From positions 21,657,076-21,721,075 of the forward strand of contig CM067343.1 of NCBI GenBank assembly GCA_034190875.2: a stretch of DNA of 64,000 nucleotides. The letters are read 5' to 3'. The stretch comes from Urechis unicinctus. Taxonomy: Eukaryota; Annelida; Polychaeta; Xenopneusta; Urechidae. The notes below the pieces were generated by a model. The model was not told the DNA's origin. It did not search any database and saw only the letters and a list, made by a program, of their open reading frames with translations. The stretch's first letter is position 1; every line of letters starts with the position of its first letter. The position numbers and the translations under genes are program-made. This document shows positions 12,384 to 24,821 of the stretch, one piece after another.

Positions 12384-12597
12384 ATACAGTCGGGAAGCAA
12401 TCTCATACCGAGACTGTCAGGATATACTAAAATGCAAAAACGCAGCAAACATATCGCCTTTAATATTGTTCGAATTTACGTCTTTGCTGTCGGACATGGC
12501 ATGATCCCATGGGTTACTGACATTGCTCATTATCAAGTGCCTCTCTTCAGTCGTATAGTTCTAAAAACCACCATCTATCAATGTTCGAAGTGACGAG
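12384..12597 (+). repeat. Local duplication, right member
   Basis: Partner of 11,935-12,145 (see there). It carries a short insertion after tcgggaagc. It also resembles the diverged sequence at about 39,310-39,440. Confidence 0.85.
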
Positions 12598-13223
12598 TAT
12601 GCATCACAATTGCATCAGTCCGCGATAACGGCAACTTAAATGCATTTGCCTTGCAACACTGGGCCTCATCAATCAATCAAGATTTATATTCTAACATGTT
12701 ATTATATTGACCTGCGATAAAACTTCATCATGCAATAATGTATGTAAGTGTTGCGTCTACACAAATGGTACCATAGATATACATAAATTATGATATAGCA
12801 CAAATTCATATGACACAAGCCACAGGCGGCAGATGCTATCTGTTACCATATACGCCATAAATTCGTCAGCTACATTGCACAGCACCATCATGAGGCTCCT
12901 ACTAGCTGAAATGATATTGCTGTTGTAATGGAAATACGACAAGGAGCTCCATTGTGGTCCATAAACTATGTCATTCTCTATTTGTTCGATTGCCACAGCG
13001 TGATTATCGGGTTAGTGTCCTTTGAGCTATGATGTACAATTTGAGTTTAAACAAGCCGGTTGACATTATATATCGGGGTAACAATCTTTTATTAAACATA
13101 TACAGTGGCCATATATTAATGATTATGTATCAATATCACATCTTATTCACAAATCCATACATCATTGCGGTACGAGGATTTCAGTAGATTTCGTTTTAAC
13201 GTTCTATTAACTATCAAAGTGAA

Positions 13224-13302
13224 CACACAGTTCAGCTGCAGTCGCATTGCTCATTTTCAATAAACACACCTTTAAATGATATCCTGTGATATACCAGCGA
13301 TC
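13224..13302 (+). repeat. 79-bp block conserved in an ancient relative
   Basis: This block (cacacagttcagctgcagtc to ataccagcgatc) aligns without gaps to 40,363-40,441, with about nine differences. The sequence on either side of both copies aligns only with gaps and much lower identity. It recurs in all array units. Confidence 0.8.
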
Positions 13303-14646
13303 GACATCATGCAGTTTTTGATGTTCCATTGCTCTGATCCCCGGGAGTGATCTCACGCAATATCTCAGCGGAGAAGGTACGTTCACATCATGGTAAGAAT
13401 AGTAACATTAGCAGCTGTAATGGAAATCATTCTGGTGATTACCATAAGATATTTATTATTCATATAAATTTCTGTAGAATGCCACAATCTCTAGACGGCA
13501 GTCGCCTGAATCGGGATCTGGGTCCAGACAGGGGATACGTGTTTGTGATAAGTCGGCAAAGGCACTTTCGCTCCAGTGTACTAGGATAGCCAATATCTTA
13601 GTCCTTTATTGCGAAGGCATCACCTTGTCTTTTAGGGGTTCCATCTGATTCATTGTTCATTTCTTATCGCGCTTTACATTAGGGTAATGCTTGTCCAGGC
13701 AAGGGAGAGACCCCAATTAGATAATTATATTCCTAGCTGAAACATTTACTGTCTGACTGCAAATAAGCCAGGGTTCATTATGAACATCAGTCATTGAATA
13801 CTAAATAGCGTCCGAAATGATGCATTTTGCAATCGAGATTAATCAAACAATTACATTTGCTCTCCTTGTGCGTTTGGCTTAATAAGCCACCATTTGAAGA
13901 ATGACGAAATACATCTGAGCAATTTTAACGTCTTTTCCGGTTTGTAATGATCACGCATGTAGGGTCATCATGCAATGCCACATGTGAAACACCTATCATT
14001 CTTACACTTATATAGATGAATGCTGTCCATGTAAATAATATGAGCCATTTTGGTCTTCATATTGTTATTGTTTGTTGTTTAATCTAATTATAGCAGCTTT
14101 GGCCATGTACCACTCATATTGTTACATTTGCGTATCAGCATTTAACAGACCACCAGGCGGCTTTTGGCTAATGCGATTTATTGTGGTCGTCTGAAAGGAA
14201 TACATCATAATCATTATGGTACTGGGATAATTGGATTAAATATGCAAGATACCAATAAGATAGAAGCGCTTATAATCGCCAGATAACATCATAAGAATCG
14301 ATTGCTTCTGTATAGACCACAGATGTAACATTACCACGTTTAGACCGATAATATATCAATTTGCCCAATAATCTGTCGCTAGCCTCCCATTGCACAACTG
14401 CACTAGTTATGGTAGCTACCTTATAAAATTAATGCACACTATTGTGACACGTGTTGTCCACATTCTTTGGAACATTGTCGAAAATATAATATTTTATATC
14501 GCCTTTAAGCCAAAGCGAATTACTTTCCTGACCAGGCAATACTGCTTTGAATTCTTGATTATCGAATGTTTCACAATGTATGCGTTCAAAACATACATAC
14601 TCCTGAATGATTTTGATTTGGTTATACAAATATATTTATATATATG

Positions 14647-14796
14647 TATCAGCTGCAAATCATTGTACCCTGTTACACTTCCCCTGTCTCCGTCTGAGTG
14701 TTCCTCGCCCCCTGATATCAGCTGTAAGTCACAGTTGTCATACGTAATAGGTGCCTGGCCGCCTGTCTCCTTTTGGGTGTCCTATACCTTTCTGAC
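14647..14796 (+). repeat. Internal two-copy duplication of about 70-79 bp
   Basis: Two adjacent related segments begin tatcagctgYaaRtca (14,647 and 14,716) and contain cctgtctcc (14,683 and 14,762), a tctgagtgttcct / tttgggtgtcct piece, and a final cYtga. It is the least AT-rich part of the unit and is present in every array copy. Confidence 0.65.
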
Positions 14797-17754
14797 CTTT
14801 GCCCGATTGCAACCACTATGCGGCACAATATGCAATTGTCGTTTCGAATTAATCATGTCAGAAAACATGTTGTCGCTATTGAGCTGTATATTGAAATAAT
14901 TAATCATTTGAAGGATTCTAAAGGCATGCAGCGCGAAGGGCTTGTATTGTAAACGACACTCGTCTGCAAAATACACTGTGTGTTATATATCTTATCTGTC
15001 CATTATGAAGCACACACACAGACATCTGTGACTTACGCCTGACGAAATGCAAACGTATGAAGGACAAAATAAAACATCAAAGGGCTCGGCCGCAATGCAG
15101 ATCATGCCTCGCGTTTGCTGTGTTGATGGTTCTAGTCGCCTTATGAGCTACAGCCTATATAATGCTAAGACGGTCGATGAAGGTGGTTCCGCAAAGAAAT
15201 AGATTACTGCCAATGTGGTCATACTTGACAGCTTTCAGTTTGATGTTTCCGCAGACAGGTTAACCAAACAGGACACAAATAGTACCACCTATAATGCATC
15301 CGTTATTGCGGTTAAATGAAAAAAACACGAGTTTGTCGCGCCGCCGAGATAGATTTGCACTAGTCGATCGCAAATCCAACATTCACACAACACTTTTGAA
15401 CGTTGACAAGCCCTCAGAGAGAACAAACAGCCATGAAAAATTACATTATCATTACACAATACTAAATGCTCATTATGATGCCAAAACTGTCCTTGAGATG
15501 GCATCTGTTGGCTAATGAGGATGCAATTGACATCACCAAATTGCCGTCTAGACACGTATTATTCTATATCATTAGTTACATGACGACGTAAAGAGGTACT
15601 GCGCGTAGAGTTTGGATGAAAGGCGTATTTAATTGGGATGATTCTGCTGTGTTTCGAAAGATTGGCCTCGATCGTTTTAACGTGTGCATGATGCTACACC
15701 AATGCATAATTTCACTTAATTGGGACTACGGTGTTAAAACAAAAAAACGACATATCCAATACCACGGGTCTTTTTCTTTGGTGCACATGATAGTCTAATT
15801 GCTACCAGCTGCTTTGCACAGTATAGTGTCAGTGGTTCAGCGATACATAATTGCAGACCTTAATCATTAAACGCCGGCTGATGTATTATCAAACCGATAG
15901 AAAATTCAGCCGCGTTTTAGTCATGTGGTCCAAATATCCAAATATTGCCGTGTCAGCTGTTTCTATAAATGTGAGCTGTAAGTCACGAAGCATTACCAAA
16001 TGATAAATGGTTTAGCGGTTAGCTCCAAAGCACAAGGTGTGTCGCTATACATATGGAAACACACACGGCGGAATACTGATGAAATCGGCAACATCCAAAT
16101 CTTAATGCTGCATCACATTGGCTTCAATCACCGCCTACTAGTGTCTCATAGGACTTTTGAGGTTTGGTAGTTTGGTGGCGTTAGTCATACCTATGTCAAA
16201 CCGGACGTAACAGCAAAGGGCACCAATTTTATATTACAGTCGTATTATTGGCAACAATTTGTAATATCGTTGTCTATCACACCTGTTAGCTACACCCTAC
16301 GACCAAAAGTGATATCGGGTTATACACATCTAACAATCTGTACTATTGTGTAGCTGTACCAGGCTTGAATAGCCTGAATTTATATTTTATGTATCATCGG
16401 GACTATTCATCAAGAGCATGGTGGGTGCAATTGATGACGCTGTGTGGCGAAACATAACTCATCGACCTGGATAATATAACAATCGGGTGAAACACAAAAT
16501 AATCCAAGGTAAATGAAATCTTTCAACACAATCAACACCTATACCAAAATGGAGGAATTATTGGAGTAGGAGCTGGCATGTGGTTTATCAATGATACTCT
16601 AACACGGTATACTGTATTCGAATAATTAAAGGGGGACTATTTGTGTTGCTAAACTTTATAATTCTTTGTAAAGAAGACTTGCTGGCTGGTTAGGGGTGGG
16701 CGAGTTTAAACAAACCGGCAAAGAGAGCTTTCGTTACTTGTTAATGGCCCCTTAGCATCCGCTCGACATTTTCGAGCATAAGAAGCAGCGTGTTAATGTT
16801 TGTTTTATGAAAATCGAGCGATATTTAGCGCCAAGGTTACGTATAAGTTGCTGCACAGTGTTTGTTTTGTTCATGGACTGTGCTTTTCAATTTATATATG
16901 TTCCGCGTCTTGATTAAGATTAACGATACGAATGAATCACGATGTTTAGTAGACATACCATTAGACGATGTATGCTTAGTGTAGTTTATAATATTTAACG
17001 CATATCTGGCTATGCCTATTGTTAAAGTTTATTTTAATAATGATCTACAAATGCGCGAGAGTCATACGTACAATCAATCTTTGGATTTGTCTTATCAGGC
17101 GCCTCTATAGAAATCTATATGCGCGAGTACCCCTCCTCAACGAATAGCTCAGCATAATGGGAGGCTCTTCTTACAACGTGACAAAAACTTTCTACACAGT
17201 AAAAGTGAGGCATGATCAGTTCGCAGTAGTATCGTTGGTTCCCAATGCGGGCCTTTATATGTCTGCATAGCATCAGGCGTTTGTCAAACTGGACAGAGAT
17301 TGAGCTTGTGCTTCATGAAGGTTAAATCAGTTTATGGCTCAGTATAGTGTAAGCAACACTTCAGGCCAATGCATTCGGTGTTTATCAAATGTTTTACTAT
17401 ATTAATGTACCACCTTAGTGGAACACCGAACGTGATGTTATTTGGATCGACCAAATGCATCTTGGTGCCGTAGAATCTTCTTTGTCCGCGACGAGGGCTG
17501 GCCACCTGCGCAAAACTGCATCTGAATCTTGACAGAGGCAACGTGTTCCAAGGAAACACATCGGCTCAAACTTAAGCCACCCTAAAATGGAATTCATTCA
17601 CCATCGCCAGAGATGCAAAGTGAGTGCATTGGGATACTGTGAGAGCCAATCTGTCATCTGCAATACCAGCACTTTACGCCTGCCTAAATCAAATTGCTTT
17701 TTGGTGATCAGCTAAATCATCGGAATATAATCTCCACCAGGGTGGCCTTAGGAC

Positions 17755-17834
17755 TTAGAGAGAAGAAAGAGAGCGTGCGAGAGAGAGAGTGTGTGTGTGT
17801 CTGAGAGAGAGAGAGAGAGGGAGAGAGAGAGAAA
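17755..17834 (+). repeat. (GA)n/(GT)n microsatellite, unit 1
   Basis: A purine tract of gagaga motifs is interrupted by a short (gt)5 and begins after ggacttagagagaag. Length and interruption pattern differ between units, as expected for slippage. Confidence 0.95.
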
Positions 17835-18621
17835 GGCAAACCTGTAAGCTGGTGAATTAGTAGGAGTACAGGAACGCATCATTCATTACTTATGCATCAT
17901 AGGATATTCAGCGATATAAAGTAATAGACCAGAATGGTGAAAGTAGATCATGACTGAAGCAGCGGTTTCTGGTAGGTCTCATGCACCCCATGGGTATAAT
18001 GTCGCAGTTTTACATATATTGATCATTTTATTCTACATGCAGTTAGCAGTGCATCACGAATGAACCATTATGCACCGATGAGACCATTCATGGGAGGTAG
18101 TAAGGAATAATATGACGGGTTTTCTGCCAAAGAGTGGACACATATTATCAGTGATATTGAGTCGTTATACGTATTAATCAGAGAATGAGAAAACCATATA
18201 GATCTGGTGATGTATCATAACGGGCATCTGACTAATGATATTGGGGATTTCAGAGTGAGCTACAAAGGATATTATGGTGGCATTGCTATGGGCGATTTTA
18301 TTGCATCAATATGTCATCTTATCGTTACTGCTATGGACAATATCAGTCAGCGGCAGTGGTATGCGAAAGATCGTTACCTTATATAAGTACAAACACGCAG
18401 AGATCAAGTATGTACCGCTCATGATGAAATTAATCAACCTGCAATTAACGGTAGCCTATGGCTTGATGCATCTGAATACTGCCTGTAAGGCAACTGACTG
18501 CATGTCAAATTATTCAATTAGCAATCACTTTATCTACCAGATGAAATGATAAACACTTAAACGTGGTTTTGCTACATATAAGAGATGTATAATTTAAAGT
18601 CATAAACCTCTTCAAGTTTAC

Positions 18622-18716
18622 CATACACTGCAAGAATAGTGCATCACGTTTGCTGATCTGTCTCTAATCATTAGAGATTGATCAGTAAACGCCATGTACT
18701 ATTCTTGCAGTGTATG
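18622..18716. mobile_element. 95-nt palindromic hairpin, MITE-like, unit 1
   Basis: The left arm (18,622-18,667) and right arm (18,671-18,716) pair along almost the full length. The outer 17 bp are perfect (tacactgcaagaatagt at 18,624-18,640; actattcttgcagtgta at 18,698-18,714). Inside there are only three mismatches, and three further positions form G-U pairs if transcribed. The loop is about 3 nt. Each end begins and ends with TA, which fits a TA target duplication of the Tc1/mariner type with termini starting CACTG. It is not autonomous because there is no coding capacity. The alternative is a transcribed hairpin such as a small-RNA precursor. Confidence 0.8.
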
Positions 18717-21700
18717 CTTAACTAGAAGAGTACGTAATCGAAAGCATACTTTATGACACTCGGTTTTGTAACTTAAGTACTAGATTACCTGATGGATAAT
18801 AAATTGACCTGCGATAAAACGTCATCATGCAATAATCTATGTAAGTGTTGCGTCTACACAAATGGTACCATATATATACATAAATTATGATATAGCACAA
18901 ATTCATATGACACAAGCCACAGGCAGCAGATGCTATCTGTTACCATATACGCCATATATTCGTCAGCTACATTGCACAGCACCAACATGAGGCTCCTACT
19001 AGCTGAAATGATATTGCTGTTGTAATGGAAATACGACAAGGAGCTCTATTGTGGTCCATAAACTATGTCATTCTCTATGTGTTCTATTGCCACAGCGTGA
19101 TTATCGGGTTAGTGTCCTTTGAGCTATGATGTACAATTTGAGTTTAAACAAGCCGGTTGACATTATATATCGGGCTAACAATCTTTTATTAAACATATAC
19201 AGCGGCCATATATTAATGATTATGTATCAATATCACATCTTATTCACAAATCCATACATCATTGCGGTACGAGGATTTCAGTAGATTTCGTTTTAACGTT
19301 CTATTAACTATCAAAGTGAACACACAGTTCAGCTGCAGTCGCATTGCTCATTTTCAATATACACACCTTTAAATGATATCCTGTGATATACCAGCGATCG
19401 ACATCATGCAGTTTTTGATGTTCCATTTCTCTGATCCCCGGGAGTGATCTCACGCAATATCTCAGCGGAGAAGGTACGTTCACATCATGGTAAGAATAGT
19501 AACATTAGCAGCTGTAATGGAAATCATTCTGGTGATTACCATAGGATATTTATTATTCATATAAATTTCTGTAGAATGCCACAGTTTCTAGACGGCAGTT
19601 GTCTGGATCGGGATCCGGGTCCAGACAGGGGATACGTGTTTGTTATAAGTCGGCAAAGGCACTTTCGCTCCACTGTACTAGGATAGCCAATATCATAGTC
19701 CTTTATTGCGAAGGCATCACCTTGTCTTATAGGGGTTCCATCTAATTTATTATGTCATTTCTTATCACGCTTTACATTAGGGTAATGCTTGTCCAGGCAA
19801 GGGAGAGACCCCAATTAGATAATTATATTCCTAGCTGAAACATTTACTGTCTGACTGCAAATAAGCCAGAGTTCATTATGAAAATCAGTCATTGAATACT
19901 AAATAGCGTCCGAAATGATGCATTTTGCAATCGAGATTAATCAAACAATTACATTTGCTCTCCTTGTGCGTTTGGCTTAATAAGCCACCATTTGAAGAAT
20001 GACGAAATACATCTGAGCAATTTTAACGTCTTTTCCGGTTTGTAATGATCACGCATGTAGGGTCATCATGCAATGCCACATGTGAAACACCTATCATTCT
20101 TACACTTATATAGATGAATGCTGTCCATGTAAATAATATGAGCCATTTTGGTCTTCATATTGTTATTGTTTGTTGTTTAATCTAATTATAGCAGCTTTGG
20201 CCATGTACCACTCATATTGTTACATTTGCGTATCAGCATTTAACAGACCACCAGGCGGCTTTTGGCTAATGCGATTTATTGTGGTCGTCTGAAAGGAATA
20301 CATCATAATCATTATGGTACTGGAATAATTGGATTAAATATGCAAGATACCAATAAGATAGAAGCGCTTATAATCGCCAGATAACATCATAAGAATCGAT
20401 TGCTTCTGTATAGACCACAGATGTAACATTACCACGTTTAGACCGATAATATATCAATTTGCCCAATAATCTGTCGCTAGCCTCCCATTGCACAACTGCA
20501 CTAGTTATGGTAGCTACCTTATAAAATTAATGCACACTATTGTGACACGTGTTGTCCACATTCTTTGGAACATTGTCGAAAATATAATATTTTATATCGC
20601 CTTTAAGCCAAAGCGAATTACTTTCCTGACCAGGCAATACTGCTTTGAATTCTTGATTATCGAATGTTTCACAATGTATGCGTTCAAAACATACATACTC
20701 CTGAATGATTTTGATTTGGTTATACAAATATATTTATATATATGTATCAGCTGCAAATCATTGTACCCTGTTACACTTCCCCTGTCTCCGTCTGAGTGTT
20801 CCTCGCCCCCTGATATCAGCTGTAAGTCACAGTTGTCATACGTAATAGGTGCCTGGCCGCCTGTCTCCTTTTGGGTGTCCTATACCTTTCTGACCTTTGC
20901 CCGATTGCAACCACTATGCGGCACAATATGCAATTGTCGTTTCGAATTAATCATGTCAGAAAACATGTTGTCGCTATTGAGCTGTATATTGAAATAATTA
21001 ATCATTTGAAGGATTCTAAAGGCATGCAGCGCGAAGGGCTTGTATTGTAAACGACACTCGTCTGCAAAATACACTGTGTGTTATATATCTTATCTGTCCA
21101 TTATGAAGCACACACACAGACATCTGTGACTTACGCCTGACGAAATGCAAACGTATGAAGGACAAAATAAAACATCAAAGGGCTCGGCCGCAATGCAGAT
21201 CATGCCTCGCGTTTGCTGTGTTGATGGTTCTAGTCGCCTTATGAGCTACAGCCTATATAATGCTAAGACGGTCGATGAAGGTGGTTCCGCAAAGAAATAG
21301 ATTACTGCCAATGTGGTCATACTTGACAGCTTTCAGTTTGATGTTTCCGCAGACAGGTTAACCAAACAGGACACAAATAGTACCACCTATAATGCATCCG
21401 TTATTGCGGTTAAATGAAAAAAACACGAGTTTGTCGCGCCGCCGAGATAGATTTGCACTAGTCGATCGCAAATCCAACATTCACACAACACTTTTGAACG
21501 TTGACAAGCCCTCAGAGAGAACAAACAGCCATGAAAAAATTACATTATCATTACACAATACTAAATGCTCATTATGATGCCAAAACTGTCCTTGAGATGG
21601 CATCTGTTGGCTAATGAGGATGCAATTGACATCACCAAATTGCCGTCTAGACACGTATTATTCTATATCATTAGTTACATGACGACGTAAAGAGGTACTG

Positions 21701-23861
21701 CGCGTAGAGTTTGGATGAAAGGCGTATTTAATTGGGATGATTCTGCTGTGTTTCGAAAGATTGGCCTCGATCGTTTTAACGTGTGCATGATGCTACACCA
21801 ATGCATAATTTCACTTAATTGGGACTACGGTGTTAAAACAAAAAAACGACATATCCAATACCACGGGTCTTTTTCTTTGGTGCACATGATAGTCTAATTG
21901 CTACCAGCTGCTTTGCACAGTATAGTGTCAGTGGTTCAGCGATACATAATTGCAGACCTTAATCATTAAACGCCGGCTGATGTATTATCAAACCGATAGA
22001 AAATTCAGCCGCGTTTTAGTCATGTGGTCCAAATATCCAAATATTGCCGTGTCAGCTGTTTCTATAAATGTGAGCTGTAAGTCACGAAGCATTACCAAAT
22101 GATAAATGGTTTTTAGCGGTTAGCTCCAAAGCACAAGGTGTGTCGCTATACATATGGAAACACACACGGCGGAATACTGATGAAATCGGCAACATCCAAA
22201 TCTTAATGCTGCATCACATTGGCTTCAATCACCGCCTACTAGTGTCTCATAGGACTTTTGAGGTTTGGTAGTTTGGTGGCGTTTAGTCATACCTATGTCA
22301 AACCGGACGTAACAGCAAAGGGCACCAATTTTATATTACAGTCGTATTATTGGCAACAATTTGTAATATCGTTGTCTATCACACCTGTTAGCTACACCCT
22401 ACGACCAAAAGTGATATCGGGTTATACACATCTAACAATCTGTACTATTGTGTAGCTGTACCAGGCTTGAATAGCCTGAATTTATATTTTATGTATCATC
22501 GGGACTATTCATCAAGAGCATGGTGGGTGCAATTGATGACGCTGTGTGGCGAAACATAACTCATCGACCTGGATAATATAACAATCGGGTGAAACACAAA
22601 AATAATCCAAGGTAAATGAAATCTTTCAACACAATCAACACCTATACCAAAATGGAGGAATTATTGGAGTAGGAGCTGGCATGTGGTTTATCAATGATAC
22701 TCTAACACGGTATACTGTATTCGAATAATTAAAGGGGGACTATTTGTGTTGCTAAACTTTATAATTCTTTGTAAAGAAGACTTGCTGGCTGGTTAGGGGT
22801 GGGCGAGTTTAAACAAACCGGCAAAGAGAGCTTTCGTTACTTGTTAATGGCCCCTTAGCATCCGCTCGACATTTTCGAGCATAAGAAGCAGCGTGTTAAT
22901 GTTTTTGTTTTATGAAAATCGAGCGATATTTAGCGCCAAGGTTACGTATAAGTTGCTGCACAGTGTTTGCTTTGTTCATGGGCTGTGCTTTTCAATTTAT
23001 ATATGTTCCGCGTCTTGATTAAGATTAACGATACGAATGAATCACGATGTTTAGTAGACATACCAATAGACGATGTATGCTAAGTGTAGTTTATAATATT
23101 TAACGCATATCTGGCTATGCCTATTGTTAAAGTTTATTTTAATAATGATCTACAAATGCGCGAGAGTCATACGTACAATCAATCTTTGGATTTGTCTTAT
23201 CAGGCGCCTCTATAGAAATCTATATGCGCGAGTACCCCTCCTCAACGAATAGCTCAGCATAATGGGAGGCTCTTCTTACAACGTGACAAAAACTTTCTAC
23301 ACAGTAAAAGTGAGGCATGATCAGTTCGCAGTAGTATCGTTGGTTCCCAATGCGGGCCTTTATATGTCTGCATAGCATCAGGCGTTTGTCAAACTGGACA
23401 GAGATTGAGCTTGTGCTTCATGAAGGTTAATCAGTTTATGGCTCAGTATAGTGTAAGCAACACTTCAGGCCAATGCATTCGGTGTTTATCAAATGTTTTT
23501 TACTATATTAATGTACCACCTTAGTGGAACACCGAACGTGATGTTATTTGGATCGACCAAATGCATCTTGGTGCCGTAGAATCTTCTTTGTCCGCGACGA
23601 GGGCTGGCCACCTGCGCAAAACTGCATCTGAATCTTGACAGAGGCAACGTGTTCCAAGGAAACACATCGGCTCATACTTAAGCCACCCTAAAATGGAATT
23701 CATTCACCATCGCCAGAGATGCAACGTGAGTGCATTGGGATACTGTGAGAGCCAATCTGTCATCTGCAATACCAGCACTTTACGCCTGCCTAAATCAAAT
23801 TGCTTTTTGGTGATCAGCTAAATCATCGGAATAAATCTCCACCAGGGTGGCCTTAGGACTT

Positions 23862-23940
23862 AGAGAGAAGAAAGAGAGCGTGCGAGAGAGAGAGTGTGTG
23901 TGTGTCTGAGAGAGAGAGAGAGAGGGAGAGAGAGAGAAAG
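23862..23940 (+). repeat. (GA)n/(GT)n microsatellite, unit 2
   Basis: Same position in the unit as the tract at 17,755, with a nearly identical interruption pattern. Confidence 0.95.
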
Positions 23941-24726
23941 GCAAACCTGTAAGCTGGTGAATTAGTAGGAGTACAGGAACGCATCATTCATTACTTATGC
24001 ATCATAGGATATTCAGCGATATAAAGTAATAGACCAGAATGGTGAAAGTAGATCATGACTGAAGCAGCGGTTTCTGGTAGGTCTCATGCACCCCATGGGT
24101 ATAATGTCGCAGTTTTACATATATTGATCATTTTATTCTACATGCAGTTAGCAGTGCATCACGAATGAACCATTATGCACCGATGAGACCATTCATGGGA
24201 GGTAATAAGGAATAATATGACGGGTTTTCTGCCAAAGAGTGGACACATATTATCAGTGATATTGAGTCGTTATACGTATTAATCAGAGAATGAGAAAACC
24301 ATATAGATCTGGTGATGTATCATAACGGGCATCTGACTAATGATATTGGGGATTTCAGAGTGAGCTACAAAGGATATTATGGTGGCATTGCTATGGGCGA
24401 TTTTATTGCATCAATATGTCATCTTATCGTTACTGCTATGGACAATATCAGTCAGCGGCAGTGGTATGCGAAAGATCGTTACCTTATATAAGTACAAACA
24501 CGCAGAGATCAAGTATGTACCGCTCATGATGAAATTAATCAACCTGCAATTAACGGTAGCCTATGGCTTGATGCATCTGAATACTGCCTGTAAGGCAACT
24601 GACTGCATGTCAAATTATTCAATTAGCAATCACTTTATCTACCAGATGAAATGATAAACACTTAAACGTGGTTTTGCTACATATAAGAGATGTATAATTT
24701 AAAGTCATAAACCTCTTCAAGTTTAC

Positions 24727-24821
24727 CATACACTGCAAGAATAGTGCATCACGTTTGCTGATCTGTCTCTAATCATTAGAGATTGATCAGTAAACGCCAT
24801 GTACTATTCTTGCAGTGTATG
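24727..24821. mobile_element. 95-nt palindromic hairpin, MITE-like, unit 2
   Basis: Identical to the unit 1 hairpin and in the same position. Its presence here comes from duplication of the unit and not from a separate insertion. Confidence 0.8.

Larger units (their letters stand above)
11640..12705 (+). repeat. Left flank of the array, related to about 38,930-39,960
   Basis: This sequence precedes the first array unit and has an old relative at about 38,930-39,960. Shared pieces are ttccgctt near 11,862 and 39,099, 'atatc.atcgaacgtatgtcgatat' versus 'ttcgaatttacgtcgatat', tcggac.tagYatg, ataattgcaccagtc versus acaattgcatcagtc, and 'aacactRggcctcatcaat'. In both places it leads directly into the start of the unit. 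The older repeat period therefore probably included this kilobase, and the young 6.1-kb period is a subset of it. Confidence 0.65.
12706..18802 (+). repeat. Array unit 1 (6,097 bp), haplotype X throughout
   Basis: This is the first of four direct copies. The boundary is set where sequence shared with the internal junctions begins (attgacctgcgataaaac). About 20 single-base differences between 12,706 and 13,790 separate it from units 2-4. From about 13,800 onward it is almost identical to unit 2, and from about 14,950 onward to units 2 and 3. The longest frame (14,390-14,899, 169 codons) gives a protein with no recognisable domain. No promoter or splice structure is evident. Confidence 0.97.

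Noticed and set aside
12159..12593. 144- and 113-codon frames
   Set aside because: They cover the pyrimidine minisatellite, whose motif lacks stop triplets in several frames, giving Ser/Leu/Tyr/Pro-rich artefacts.
14390..14899. 169-codon frame repeated in unit 2 and extended to 187 codons in unit 3
   Set aside because: The protein has no recognisable domain. Stop position changes with a one-base indel between units, and unit 4 has two indels that break it. Identity between units reflects recent duplication and not selection.
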